Positions 1 to 7,807 of a stretch of DNA of 64,000 nucleotides are shown one piece after another. Where the stretch lies: the NCBI RefSeq assembly GCF_003254585.1, contig NZ_QJGZ01000037.1, forward strand, positions 186,001 through 250,000, given 5' to 3'. Position 1 is the first letter of the stretch; the number at the start of each line of letters is the position of its first letter. Position numbers and translations under genes: made by a program. This stretch comes from Flavobacterium sharifuzzamanii (GTDB lineage Bacteria; Bacteroidota; Bacteroidia; Flavobacteriales; Flavobacteriaceae). The notes beneath the pieces are model-generated. The model saw nothing but the letters and a program-made list of their open reading frames with translations. It was not told the origin of the DNA and searched no databases.

Positions 1-573
1 ACAAGTCCGGGTGAAGTGGTTACAAATGGTTGGTCGCCATCTAAACGAGATCAATCAACAGCAAATTCTGGAATTGTGGTCGAATTAAAATTAGAAGATT
101 TTAAGCCTTTTGCAAAATTCGGCGCTTTGGCCGGAATGGAATTTCAAAAAAGTATCGAACAAAAAGCTTGGCATTTGGCAGGAGAAACTCAAAAAGTTCC
201 AGCTCAAAGAATGATTGATTTTACGAAAAGCAAAGTTTCAGCAGATATTCCGAAAACTTCTTATGTACCAGGAACTACTTCAGTAGAATTGGGACAAGTT
301 TTTCCAGGATTTTTAACTCAGATTATGCGTCAAGGATTTCAGGATTTTGGAAAATCAATGCGAGGTTATTTAACTAACGAAGCCATTTTACATGCGCCAG
401 AAAGCAGAACCTCATCTCCAGTGAGAATTCCGAGAGATCCAATGACATTAGAGCATTTGCAAATCAAAGGTTTATATCCTTGCGGAGAAGGTGCAGGTTA
501 TGCTGGCGGAATTATTTCAGCAGCAATTGATGGCGAAAAATGTGCCTTAATGATTGCTGAATCCTTGAAATAA
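1..573 (+). CDS. FAD-dependent dehydrogenase, C-terminal part (COG2509-like), partial
   Basis: The reading frame is open from base 1, so the gene starts upstream of the window; a GTG at 16 is only an internal codon. About 190 C-terminal residues are visible. The segment reading PGEVVTNGWSP near the start and the closing LYPCGEGAGYAGGIISAA block match the C-terminal half of the uncharacterised FAD-dependent dehydrogenase family, where the late glycine-rich stretch closes the FAD site and is followed by a conserved D-G-x-K. The substrate is unknown for this family. The gene ends at 573, and the next gene starts after a 67-base gap with its own promoter-like box, so it is probably the last gene of its unit. 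Confidence 0.75.
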   Translation, partial: TSPGEVVTNGWSPSKRDQSTANSGIVVELKLEDFKPFAKFGALAGMEFQKSIEQKAWHLAGETQKVPAQRMIDFTKSKVSADIPKTSYVPGTTSVELGQVFPGFLTQIMRQGFQDFGKSMRGYLTNEAILHAPESRTSSPVRIPRDPMTLEHLQIKGLYPCGEGAGYAGGIISAAIDGEKCALMIAESLK

Positions 574-599
574 CCTGTTTTTTTGTAGTAAAAGTTTTA

Positions 600-607
600 T
601 ATTTTTG
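600..607 (+). promoter_or_regulatory. Candidate -7 box for the SUKH gene
   Basis: TATTTTTG matches the Bacteroidota -7 consensus TAnnTTTG and lies 33 bases before the ATG at 641. I see no well-spaced TTG -33 element, so the support is partial. Confidence 0.4.
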
Positions 608-640
608 TAAAATATTTTAAACTTTTAAATCTAATAAAAA

Positions 641-1339
641 ATGACGCCACAGGATATTGAAAAGAAATATGGATTTGAATTTCCACTTTTGTACAAACAA
701 TTAGAAGCAGAAGGTATGCTTAATGTTGGAGAATACGGACCTAATTGGTCTTCTGAAGTATATCCAAAATTAAAAGAGAATCCGCCTTTGCTTTTGCATT
801 CTTATGATTTTGAGCTGCTTACTCTAGAGGGAGTTAATGAGGAAATAAAACAACTTAGGGATCCAGAAGATTATCGTCAGATTAGAAAGGAATTTAAATT
901 TATTCCTTTTGCACAAAGCTATGGCGGTGATCATTATTGTTTTTTCTTAAATGAAGAAAAGAATGGTGAAATGCCAATAGTTTTTCTCTCACATGATGCA
1001 GTTGAAGCAGATTATTTAGCAAAAAATTTACAAGATTTTATTTTTAAAATGTTTTTGACTGATATGGCATATTTTGATAATGAAGATGTTAGTGATCAAG
1101 AGCTTAAAAACAATCTTGAAAGTATGTTTAGAACTCATAAAAAATACTTAACACATCAACAACAAGACATTTTACAAAACATATTAAATCGGGAAATTAT
1201 AGATTATGAAATTTCATTTTCTTATGGTAATGAAGAAGCAAAAGGATTATTAACTGATGATGAAAAGAATATTTTGCTTAATGAAATTATTCCTTTCGAC
1301 AAAATGGGTACAAGTTTTGAATATTCAGATGAGGAATAA
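641..1339 (+). CDS. SMI1/KNR4 (SUKH) family protein, copy A
   Basis: A 232-residue cytoplasmic protein with no signal peptide or membrane segment. Residues 1 to about 140 look like a SUKH domain: an N-terminal helix (DIEKKYGFEFPLLYKQL), a central GGDHYCFFLNEE strand pair and a closing LAKNLQDFIF helix. SUKH proteins act as immunity proteins in polymorphic toxin systems or as general protein-binding modules; no toxin gene is visible here. Residues 140-232 form an acidic tail that diverges from its neighbour. The gene is a tandem paralogue of the next one: by eye about three quarters of the first 140 residues are identical. Function beyond the family is not known. Confidence 0.75.
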   Translation: MTPQDIEKKYGFEFPLLYKQLEAEGMLNVGEYGPNWSSEVYPKLKENPPLLLHSYDFELLTLEGVNEEIKQLRDPEDYRQIRKEFKFIPFAQSYGGDHYCFFLNEEKNGEMPIVFLSHDAVEADYLAKNLQDFIFKMFLTDMAYFDNEDVSDQELKNNLESMFRTHKKYLTHQQQDILQNILNREIIDYEISFSYGNEEAKGLLTDDEKNILLNEIIPFDKMGTSFEYSDEE

Positions 1340-1468
1340 ATTTAGTTTTGGATTCAAAATATGTACTGATGGTTGCGTAATCCTTGAAATAATTGGGCCT
1401 TAGGTTTTTCATGCAATAAAAAGATTGTTATCTTAGTATTCTGATTTTAATAGAATATTCCCCCAAAG

Positions 1469-2170
1469 ATGACAATACAAGAAATCGAAAAAAAATACGG
1501 ATTTGAATTTCCGCTCTTATACAAACAGTTAGACGCAGACGGCATGTTGGATGTCGGAGAATATGGTCCAAATTGGTATACAGAGGTTTATCCTACTTTA
1601 AAAGATAATCCACCTTTGCTTTTGCATTCGTATGATTTTGAATCGCTGAATTTGAAATCGGTTGCCGAAGAAATAGAAGAGCTCAGAGATCCAGAAGATT
1701 ATCGAAATATAAATCCAGAATTTAAATTTATTCCGTTTGCTAAAAGTGGCGGCGGCGATCATTATTGTTTTTTCTTAAACGAAGAAAACAATGGCGATGT
1801 GCCGATTGTTTTTGTTTGGCACGATTCCAACGAGGTCAATTATCTGGCAAAAAACCTTCAGGATTTTATCTTCAAAGTTTTGTTGATTGATATGTCAAAA
1901 CAAGATGTCTACAATGAACTGACGGATGAAGAGTTTAGAGATGATATTGAATCAGTTTTTAAATCGCATAAAAAGTATTTGACAGAACAGCAAAATACAA
2001 TTCTGTCAGCTATATTAGAACGAGATATAATTGATTATGAAATACATGTTTCGCCAAAAATAGTAGAATCAGCAAGAGGATTATTGACAGATTTCGAATT
2101 AGAATCGATTGTTAATGAAGTAATTCCTTTTGATAAAATGAATCAGAGTTTTAAATATTCAAACGATTAA
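1469..2170 (+). CDS. SMI1/KNR4 (SUKH) family protein, copy B
   Basis: A 233-residue paralogue of the preceding gene with the same domain order: the IEKKYGFEFPLLYKQL helix, GGGDHYCFFLNEE strands, YLAKNLQDFIFK helix, then a tail ending in IPFDKMNQSFKYSND that mirrors the IPFDKMGTSFEYSDEE end of copy A. The two arose by tandem duplication and kept both ends while the middle of the tail (about residues 145-205) drifted. It lies 129 bases after copy A and only 21 bases before the next gene, so it is probably cotranscribed with the downstream gene. Role unknown; immunity or binding functions are family-level possibilities only. Confidence 0.75.
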   Translation: MTIQEIEKKYGFEFPLLYKQLDADGMLDVGEYGPNWYTEVYPTLKDNPPLLLHSYDFESLNLKSVAEEIEELRDPEDYRNINPEFKFIPFAKSGGGDHYCFFLNEENNGDVPIVFVWHDSNEVNYLAKNLQDFIFKVLLIDMSKQDVYNELTDEEFRDDIESVFKSHKKYLTEQQNTILSAILERDIIDYEIHVSPKIVESARGLLTDFELESIVNEVIPFDKMNQSFKYSND

Positions 2171-2191
2171 CTTTTTAATGTAAAATATTTC

Positions 2192-3277
2192 ATGGGCTTT
2201 TTCTCCAATTTATTTAATAGAAACAACGATCCGAAATCAATCATTTCTTTTGATGTCATTGATTCGATCTATAGTAATTTACATCACGTATCGAATAGTA
2301 TAGAGTTCAAAGTAAAAGGAATTCATGACACGGTTACCGTAAATTTATATTCTGTTCCTTCTTCATTAGATCACGAAGAGGGAAGAGCAGAAGTTAAAAA
2401 AGCGGGATTTAATAATGCGTATGAAGTTCTGAACGAACTCTATAAAAAACTTAATATTGGAGGCCTGTCAGAAGAAGCGATGCAGGATGATTTACAGTAT
2501 GATTTTATTCATATTCAGTTTTATTCAAGGCCAAGTGAGGAAATGAAAAAACACTTTACAAGTGTGATTAATAATTTCATGATTTTCTTTTGCTGCACCA
2601 ATAGTTTAGAAGTAAACGATTTTAGAATGTTATATTCTAGCAGTCATTTTTCAGATTATGTAAAAGGTTTGCTAGATTCAGAATATCTTGATTTTAAGAA
2701 CCCTCAAAATGAAACTCAGGAAATAGGAATTAAAGATTTTAAAAAAGTCTTGCAAGCCATTTGCCAGTATTTTAATATCGAAATTCCTGCTGATGTTGAG
2801 CTTCCGTCTTCAGAAAATCTAGTACTAGATGATAAAGCGGCCGTGGAGGATTTTGAAGAATTCGTCAAATTAGTTTCGAGAAATAGTATTGAGGAAAATG
2901 AGGTGAAAAAATATTCAGAGAAGCTTTTTGAAAGTTTCAATGCCGAAGCTAAAACGTATTATGAGACTACAGAAGATCATTTTAGTTTTTTTGACGAAAT
3001 AAATACTTGGCATAGCGATTGGAAATTTGATCCAGAAGACGCAGAGTATTTTATTTCTGAGATGCTTGGTGAAGATTTCAAATTTGATTATCCAGAAGAA
3101 ACCTATAGTCATGATTTGTTTCCATATATTCAAACTGAATTGGAAAAGTCAAATCTAGAGTTATTGACTTACGAAACGTATGGAGATAGTTATTTGTTTT
3201 TTGTGGTGAACAAAGATGAAGTAGAAAGAATTTTAGAACTATCTGACCGAACTAAAATTGAAGTTACTCAGCTGTAA
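2192..3277 (+). CDS. Protein of unknown function following the SUKH pair
   Basis: A 361-residue soluble, acidic protein. I do not recognise the family. It begins MGFFSNLFNRNN, a short amphipathic start often seen in peripheral cytoplasmic proteins, and has no signal peptide. The C-terminal third contains a tryptophan- and acid-rich stretch (WHSDWKFDPEDAEYFISEML, about residues 272-291) followed by a beta-rich end (YGDSYLFFVVNKDEV). The ATG is 21 bases after copy B of the SUKH pair, which argues for an operon. A role alongside the SUKH proteins is inferred from position only. Confidence 0.6.
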   Translation: MGFFSNLFNRNNDPKSIISFDVIDSIYSNLHHVSNSIEFKVKGIHDTVTVNLYSVPSSLDHEEGRAEVKKAGFNNAYEVLNELYKKLNIGGLSEEAMQDDLQYDFIHIQFYSRPSEEMKKHFTSVINNFMIFFCCTNSLEVNDFRMLYSSSHFSDYVKGLLDSEYLDFKNPQNETQEIGIKDFKKVLQAICQYFNIEIPADVELPSSENLVLDDKAAVEDFEEFVKLVSRNSIEENEVKKYSEKLFESFNAEAKTYYETTEDHFSFFDEINTWHSDWKFDPEDAEYFISEMLGEDFKFDYPEETYSHDLFPYIQTELEKSNLELLTYETYGDSYLFFVVNKDEVERILELSDRTKIEVTQL

Positions 3278-3283
3278 AATATT

Positions 3284-3360
3284 GCCACGAATTACACCAA
3301 TTTTCACGAATTGTAATTTTTAATATTAAAAAATTAGTGCAAATTGGTGTAATTCGTGGC
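3284..3360. repeat. Long inverted repeat with GCCACGAATTA arms (interspersed family); probable bidirectional terminator
   Basis: A perfect 20-base inverted repeat, left arm 3284-3303 and right arm 3341-3360, separated by AT-rich DNA that can extend the stem. It sits between two convergent genes, so it can act as a terminator for both. A related element with the same GCCACGAATTACAC core is at 56613-56702, and a fragment (GTAATTCGTGGCA) is at 47709-47720, so this is an interspersed repeat family and not only a local hairpin. Confidence 0.75.
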
Positions 3361-3369
3361 GAAAAAAAA

Positions 3370-4329
3370 TTAAGGAATCAAAATAATTTTTCCTGTGCTT
3401 TTTCTGCTTTCTAAGAAATCGTGCGCCAGTTTTCCTTCAGACAATTTGAAAGATGTCGGTTCTGAAAGTTTGATTTTTCCTTCTGTAATCCAGCTGAATA
3501 ACTGAGTTGCTCTTTTGATTCGTTCTTCTTTAGAGTTTAAATAACTCCATAAATCGCCACCCGTTAAAGTTTTAGAACCGTCCATTAACATTCTTGGATC
3601 TACAGGTGCAGGATCGCCGCCTGCCATTCCGAAGAAAACAACTTGTCCGCATTCTTTAGTGACTTCAAAACTTTCCATTAAAGTGCTTCCGATACTGTCA
3701 TAAACAACATCAACACCGTTTGGAGCCACTTCAAAAACTTGCGATTTCCAATCGTCATTATAAAGAAAAACATGGTCTGCACCTTGCTCAAATCCGATTT
3801 TTGCTTTTTCTGTAGATGAGGTTAAGCCAATAACGGTTGCGCCAAGAAGTTTACTGATCTGAGTTAGAATCTGTCCAACTCCGCCAGCAACCGCATGTAT
3901 TAAAACAGTTTCTCCATTGGCAGTTTTATGGCTGTCTGTTGCAAGATAGTGAGCAGTTAAACCTTGAAGTAAAACCGAAGCCGCAGTTTCAAAAGAAATA
4001 TTTTCAGACAACGGAATAATATGATTTACATTAACGGCAACCAATTCTGCATTGGCAAAAGGTGCATCGGCAAAAGCCACGCGATCACCAACTTTGTATT
4101 CTGGATGATTGTTGGCATCGACCACAATTCCTGCTCCTTCATAACCAGCAATAAAAGGTGGATTTCCTTTTAGATGATAATTTCCTTTTCGGCGGTAAAC
4201 ATCAGCAAAATTTAATCCGATGGCTTTCATCTCAACTAAAATCTCATCTCTTTTTAATTGTGGATTAGGGATTTCTATATATTCTAAAACATCTGATTCT
4301 CCAAAAGAAGAAAAGGTAAGTGCTTTCAT
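3370..4329 (-). CDS. Quinone oxidoreductase-like NADPH-dependent medium-chain reductase
   Basis: A 319-residue zinc-independent MDR-superfamily enzyme. The N-terminal GroES-like domain runs to about residue 120 and contains GLNFADVYRRKGNY and AGYEGAGIV, hallmarks of the QOR/zeta-crystallin group. The Rossmann domain carries HAVAGGVGQILTQ, the NADPH-binding AxxGxVGxxxxQ motif. The cysteine ligands of zinc alcohol dehydrogenases are absent. Expected reaction: NADPH-dependent reduction of quinones or activated alkenes in the cytoplasm. The start MKALTFSSFGESDVLE is typical of the family. It stands alone between two hairpins. Confidence 0.85.
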   Translation of the reverse strand: MKALTFSSFGESDVLEYIEIPNPQLKRDEILVEMKAIGLNFADVYRRKGNYHLKGNPPFIAGYEGAGIVVDANNHPEYKVGDRVAFADAPFANAELVAVNVNHIIPLSENISFETAASVLLQGLTAHYLATDSHKTANGETVLIHAVAGGVGQILTQISKLLGATVIGLTSSTEKAKIGFEQGADHVFLYNDDWKSQVFEVAPNGVDVVYDSIGSTLMESFEVTKECGQVVFFGMAGGDPAPVDPRMLMDGSKTLTGGDLWSYLNSKEERIKRATQLFSWITEGKIKLSEPTSFKLSEGKLAHDFLESRKSTGKIILIP

Positions 4330-4402
4330 TTTTAGTTTTTTGAGTATACAAAGAACGGAAAATATATTGGCTCCATTTTAAAGATAATCTTAAAAATAAA
4401 AA

Positions 4403-4434
4403 AAAGTAACAACTTGAATTCAGGTTGTTACTTT
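4403..4434 (-). terminator. Terminator of the cupin gene
   Basis: The near-perfect palindrome AAAGTAACAAC...GTTGTTACTTT is followed on the minus strand by a run of T, 37 bases after the cupin stop codon. Confidence 0.75.
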
Positions 4435-4470
4435 GAGTTAAATTAAACAGGCTGAGATACCTGTAATAGT

Positions 4471-4848
4471 TTATTTTTTAGGTTTTATTTCTGTTACAAT
4501 CAAATTCACAGTTGTATCTCCTAAATTTTTTGCCATATGTGTAACTGCAGGTATAAACATGGCATCCCCAGCTTTAATATCCACAATAACGGGAGCTTTG
4601 CCTTTATCGGTTATTTCAATTTTTCCATCAGTTAATGCATAGATGGTGTGGTCAGGATGATGATGCCATGGAATTGTTTCTCCCGGAGTAATCTCAACTT
4701 GCAATATTCTTACTCTTTCATTCTCAAGAAGTACTTTTTTATATGCATTAGGTGCTGCTTTTAAAGGGTCTTGCGCATAGATATTCACACTTAATATCAA
4801 AAGTAATAGTATGAATAGAGACATTAAATTCTTTTTAATTGTTTTCAT
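4471..4848 (-). CDS. Exported cupin-domain protein
   Basis: A 125-residue protein with a clear signal peptide (about residues 1-25, hydrophobic LMSLFILLLLILSV, ending IYAQ) and one small cupin domain. The first cupin motif is visible as PWHHHPDHTIYALTDG, giving three to four histidines and a conserved glycine; the second is weaker, around GDAMFIPAVTHMAKN, with a histidine. Such proteins bind a divalent metal and may be oxygenases, isomerases or simple binders. The substrate cannot be told. The closely related pattern in Bacteroidota is a single-domain periplasmic cupin. It is followed by its own terminator. Confidence 0.75.
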   Translation of the reverse strand: MKTIKKNLMSLFILLLLILSVNIYAQDPLKAAPNAYKKVLLENERVRILQVEITPGETIPWHHHPDHTIYALTDGKIEITDKGKAPVIVDIKAGDAMFIPAVTHMAKNLGDTTVNLIVTEIKPKK

Positions 4849-5312
4849 TTCATTTCTTTTTTATTGGTTAAATTTTTCCAGAATTGTTTATTGTGTGTTC
4901 TTTTTGAGAACTTTGTCTGGGTTGTGTTTTATGAAAAAGACAAAGCTCTCTTGCGATGCATTTTTTTAAATTAATGCGAAGAGGCAGAATTTTCCTGATT
5001 CGAAAAATTACAGTTAGGATGATATTTAACTAGAAAAATTGGATTTCATTTTGCAGATATGAGATCCTTGGATTTAGATACTGAAGATTCCCATGTTACC
5101 TGTTTGAATCCGTCGTTTTTTTTCGGCTTATCTTCACAGGTTTGGGAAATTGAAGTGCGATAAATAGTGTCCATTTTTGGGACTACTAATTTACAAAAAA
5201 AAGAGATGTGGAATGTTTTAAAATTGAATTATTAGTCTTGTTTTTGTTTGTAACTAGTTTGTTTTTAATTGTTTGTGTTTATTTTGATTCTGATATTTAT
5301 GAAATTATAGAA
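4849..5312. other. Intergenic stretch without a recognised gene
   Basis: AT-rich DNA upstream of the cupin gene and downstream of the aminopeptidase terminator. I see no tRNA and no known repeat. The only coding candidate is the short minus-strand frame described at 5046-5174. The cupin promoter should lie in its left part, but no clear TAnnTTTG box with a TTG partner stood out. Confidence 0.5.
5046..5174 (-). CDS. Possible small protein, 42 residues
   Basis: An ATG-initiated minus-strand frame coding for a 42-residue hydrophilic peptide that starts MDTIYRTSISQ and ends SKDLISAK. It has one cysteine, no hydrophobic segment and no recognisable family. It lies about 200 bases upstream of the cupin gene on the same strand. 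The amino-acid mix looks protein-like rather than the Phe/Leu/Lys-rich noise of AT-rich DNA, which is the only reason to list it. It could be chance or the remnant of a larger gene. Confidence 0.22.
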   Translation of the reverse strand: MDTIYRTSISQTCEDKPKKNDGFKQVTWESSVSKSKDLISAK

Positions 5313-5351
5313 AAACCCATTAGTAAATACTTTTTATTTACTAATGGGTTT
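5313..5351 (-). terminator. Terminator of the Xaa-Pro aminopeptidase gene
   Basis: A perfect 17-base inverted repeat (5313-5329 and 5335-5351) with a 5-base loop, followed on the minus strand by a T-rich run, about 50 bases after the stop codon. Confidence 0.85.
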
Positions 5352-5402
5352 ATAATTGTTTTAAGCTTTTGTTTTTAACTTGCTTTTAAAACTTTTCAGA
5401 GA

Positions 5403-6815
5403 TTATATTTTAGGCAATTTCATATCATTAAAAGTGCTTTTCTGTTTTGCTAAAGCTTCAATATCTTGCCATTTTCTAGGAGAATCAGCAGAAAGGTTTT
5501 CATATGAATCTTTTAGCATTAAAATATCATCTTCGATACGAACACCAATGTTCCACCATTTTTTATCGCATTTGCTGTTTGCTGGAATGTAGATTCCAGG
5601 TTCTACAGTAAGAATCATGTTTTCTTTTATAAGAGTTTGTGGCCCATTGTAAGTTCCTTTGTCGTGAACGTCTAAACCAAGAAAGTGTGAGCATGAGTGC
5701 GGATAATATAATTTTACATCTTTTGGGTCTGTAATAATTCCTAATTTAATTAAACCTTTTGCTATTACATCTTTTGCAGTTTCGTTTAAAGCCACTAGCG
5801 GAGTTCCTTCTTTACAGATTTTAAAAACCGCTTCTTGAGCATCATATACGATTTGATAAATCGCTTTTTGTTCTTCAGTAAATTTTCCGTTTGCCGGAAT
5901 TGTTCTAGTTACGTCTGCAGAATAGCCGTGATACTCAGAACCAACATCCATTAATAATAATTGATTGTCAATTTTTGTGGCATTGTTTTCCCAATAGTGC
6001 AAGATGCATCCGTTTGCTCCAGCTCCTACAATTGGTCCGTAGCCTTCGCCTTCTGCGCCGTAATGTTTGTGAATATAAGCGTGAATTCCGTCAGCTTCGT
6101 TTTCACTCATATCTGGACCTACAGCTTTCATCACTTCATTGTGGGCAACACAAGAAAGTTTTACTGTTTTGCGCATCAAAATAAGTTCTTCTGGAGTTTT
6201 TATTTCACGAAGTGAACTGGTAATTTTATTGAATAATTCTGTTGAGGTTTCATTTGCTTGTGTAATTCCAGCTTTAGATTTAAATGATTTTAATAATGCA
6301 TATAAATTATCAGGATTTTTGTTTTCTGCTACATCTGTTGGAAATTTATCATAGATTACTTTATCAAATTTTGCAAAATCAATGGCAAACGCATTAAAAT
6401 CTTTTCCGTTATAAACAGTTGTAAAACCTAGTTTCGTTTTTGCGCCTTCAATTCCCAAACGTCTACCTGTCCACATTTCGTGCGCAGCATTTCTTTCTCT
6501 AACAAAAAGAACTTCATTGTACTTTTCTGTTCCTTGTGCTTCTTTAAAAATTAATAATATAGCATCTGGTTCTTTGTATCCTGATAAATAATACATATCT
6601 GGATTTGCATGGTAATTGTAATCGACATCTCTAGAGAAGACTCTTTCTGGATAAGAAAAAACAACAGCAACTGAATTAGCAGGCATTAAAGCTCTAAAAG
6701 CTTCGCGACGTCCTTGATGAAATTCTTTTGTGAGATAATCTGTTGGGAGGTTTTCTTGCGAATGAGCGAATGGCGCTGTCAAAGCAAATACAAACAAGAA
6801 GAGAAATTGCTTCAT
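5403..6815 (-). CDS. Exported aminopeptidase P family protein (Xaa-Pro aminopeptidase, M24B)
   Basis: I place the start at the ATG at 6815, giving 470 residues that open with a signal peptide (MKQFLFLFVFALTAPFAHSQ); the longer frame from 6860 would add a basic 15-residue tail in front of it. Residues about 25-170 are the aminopeptidase P N-terminal domain (NYHANPDMYYLSGY). The catalytic pita-bread domain follows with the five dimetal ligands visible: D290 and D301 (MDVGSEYHGYSADVTRT), H377 (SHFLGLDVHD), E405 (VEPGIYIP) and E428 (GVRIEDD). It should remove N-terminal residues preceding proline, in the periplasm. Single-gene unit with a strong terminator. Confidence 0.9.
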   Translation of the reverse strand: MKQFLFLFVFALTAPFAHSQENLPTDYLTKEFHQGRREAFRALMPANSVAVVFSYPERVFSRDVDYNYHANPDMYYLSGYKEPDAILLIFKEAQGTEKYNEVLFVRERNAAHEMWTGRRLGIEGAKTKLGFTTVYNGKDFNAFAIDFAKFDKVIYDKFPTDVAENKNPDNLYALLKSFKSKAGITQANETSTELFNKITSSLREIKTPEELILMRKTVKLSCVAHNEVMKAVGPDMSENEADGIHAYIHKHYGAEGEGYGPIVGAGANGCILHYWENNATKIDNQLLLMDVGSEYHGYSADVTRTIPANGKFTEEQKAIYQIVYDAQEAVFKICKEGTPLVALNETAKDVIAKGLIKLGIITDPKDVKLYYPHSCSHFLGLDVHDKGTYNGPQTLIKENMILTVEPGIYIPANSKCDKKWWNIGVRIEDDILMLKDSYENLSADSPRKWQDIEALAKQKSTFNDMKLPKI

Positions 6816-7074
6816 TTTTTGGTTTTTTATTAATGATTTTTGGTTTTTTGATCGATGCAAATTACAAAAAAAATAATGTCGCTTGTTTTATTTTAAACAT
6901 TTGAGCCATAAAACTTTAAATAAATTGTAGTAACTTAGAGACAGAAAATTACGGTTTATGCTAAAAATAAAACTTCGATAAACCTGTAAGCGGGCACGAA
7001 TATTGAGAAAAGAATTTTTATAGAATTATTTTAAACTTCAAAAAACAAATTATAAATCTTTAAAATCCACTTTT

Positions 7075-7512
7075 ATGAAAAAATACACATTTGCAGTCCT
7101 TTCAGTTTTAACTTTATTATTTGCTTCATGTACGGCGTCAAAATCTGCTTCTAATGATGGCGATTTATTTGGCACAACTTGGGAGTTGGAATATATCTCA
7201 GGGCCAAGAATTGCTTTTGAAGGATTATACCCAAATAAAAAACCACAGCTTACTTTTGAACAAAAAGAAACAAAAGTTTATGGCAATAACGGATGTAACG
7301 GTTACAGTGCGTCTTATACTTTAAAAGGAAAGTCTTTGACTTTTGGACAAGAGGGGCCAACTACAATGATGTTTTGTGAAGGTGGTGGTGAACAAGTATT
7401 CTTAAAACAAATTAGACAAATTACAAGTTATTCTATTGATAAAGACGGTAAACTAAATTTAATTCAGGGCGATATTCCGGTAATGAGATTTAAAAAAGTG
7501 GCTAAACAATAG
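7075..7512 (+). CDS. META-domain lipoprotein (HslJ-like)
   Basis: A 145-residue lipoprotein. The signal peptide ends in a lipobox, LLFASC, with the lipidated cysteine at residue 19. The rest is one META domain: GTTWELEYISG, then NGCNGYSASY and the TMMFCEGGGEQVFLKQI stretch that is typical of the family (the HslJ group has a conserved NGCN and a later T-x-M-x-C). Members are envelope proteins, and some are linked to heat or antibiotic tolerance; no enzymatic role is established. The two cysteines at C84 and C111 region could pair. A terminator follows directly. Confidence 0.8.
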   Translation: MKKYTFAVLSVLTLLFASCTASKSASNDGDLFGTTWELEYISGPRIAFEGLYPNKKPQLTFEQKETKVYGNNGCNGYSASYTLKGKSLTFGQEGPTTMMFCEGGGEQVFLKQIRQITSYSIDKDGKLNLIQGDIPVMRFKKVAKQ

Positions 7513-7534
7513 TTTTAAAACTAAAATAAAAAAA

Positions 7535-7562
7535 AAGGCTGTCTCTAAAGGGCAGCTTTTTT
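7535..7562 (+). terminator. Terminator of the META-domain gene
   Basis: AAGGCTGTCTC...GGGCAGCTTTTTT forms a short stem followed by T-rich sequence, 23 bases after the stop codon. Confidence 0.6.
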
Positions 7563-7600
7563 ATTGTACGAAATGTTTTAAAGTTTATTTTATCTGTTAA

Positions 7601-7766
7601 AACCCCAGCGGGGTAAAATATTTATAGAATTGCAATAAGACAAATAAATAAAAGCTCCGGAGGAGCAACATATTTTTTTTGCAACCTAAATATATATCGC
7701 TCCTCTGGAGCTTTATGTTGTAAGAATTTGTTTTTTACTATAAATATTTCGCTTCTCTGAAGCTTA
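7601..7766. repeat. Structured interspersed repeat, copy 1 (CCCCAGCGGGG element)
   Basis: The element consists of a CCCCAGCGGGG mini-palindrome, a spacer reading TAAAATATTTATAGAAT, a long imperfect inverted repeat (7652-7673 against 7692-7713, core GCTCCGGAGGAGC), a second spacer ending ACTATAAATATTTCGCTTC, and a small TTC/GAA palindrome. It is nearly identical in order and sequence to 10165-10327, in the same orientation. It separates the convergent META and sigma-factor genes. Confidence 0.85.
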
Positions 7767-7807
7767 CAAAAAAGAGTAATCTTTTTGAAATAGTTTTTAT
7801 GCTAAAG

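Noticed and set aside
2716..3133. Minus-strand open frames inside the unknown gene at 2192-3277
   Set aside because: They are shadow frames of a well-formed gene and lack any domain-like pattern.
5961..6354. Several plus-strand open frames inside the aminopeptidase gene
   Set aside because: They are antisense shadows of a gene with intact catalytic residues.
6816..6860. Longer N-terminus for the Xaa-Pro aminopeptidase starting at 6860
   Set aside because: It would place 15 polar, basic residues in front of a normal signal peptide; the ATG at 6815 fits much better.
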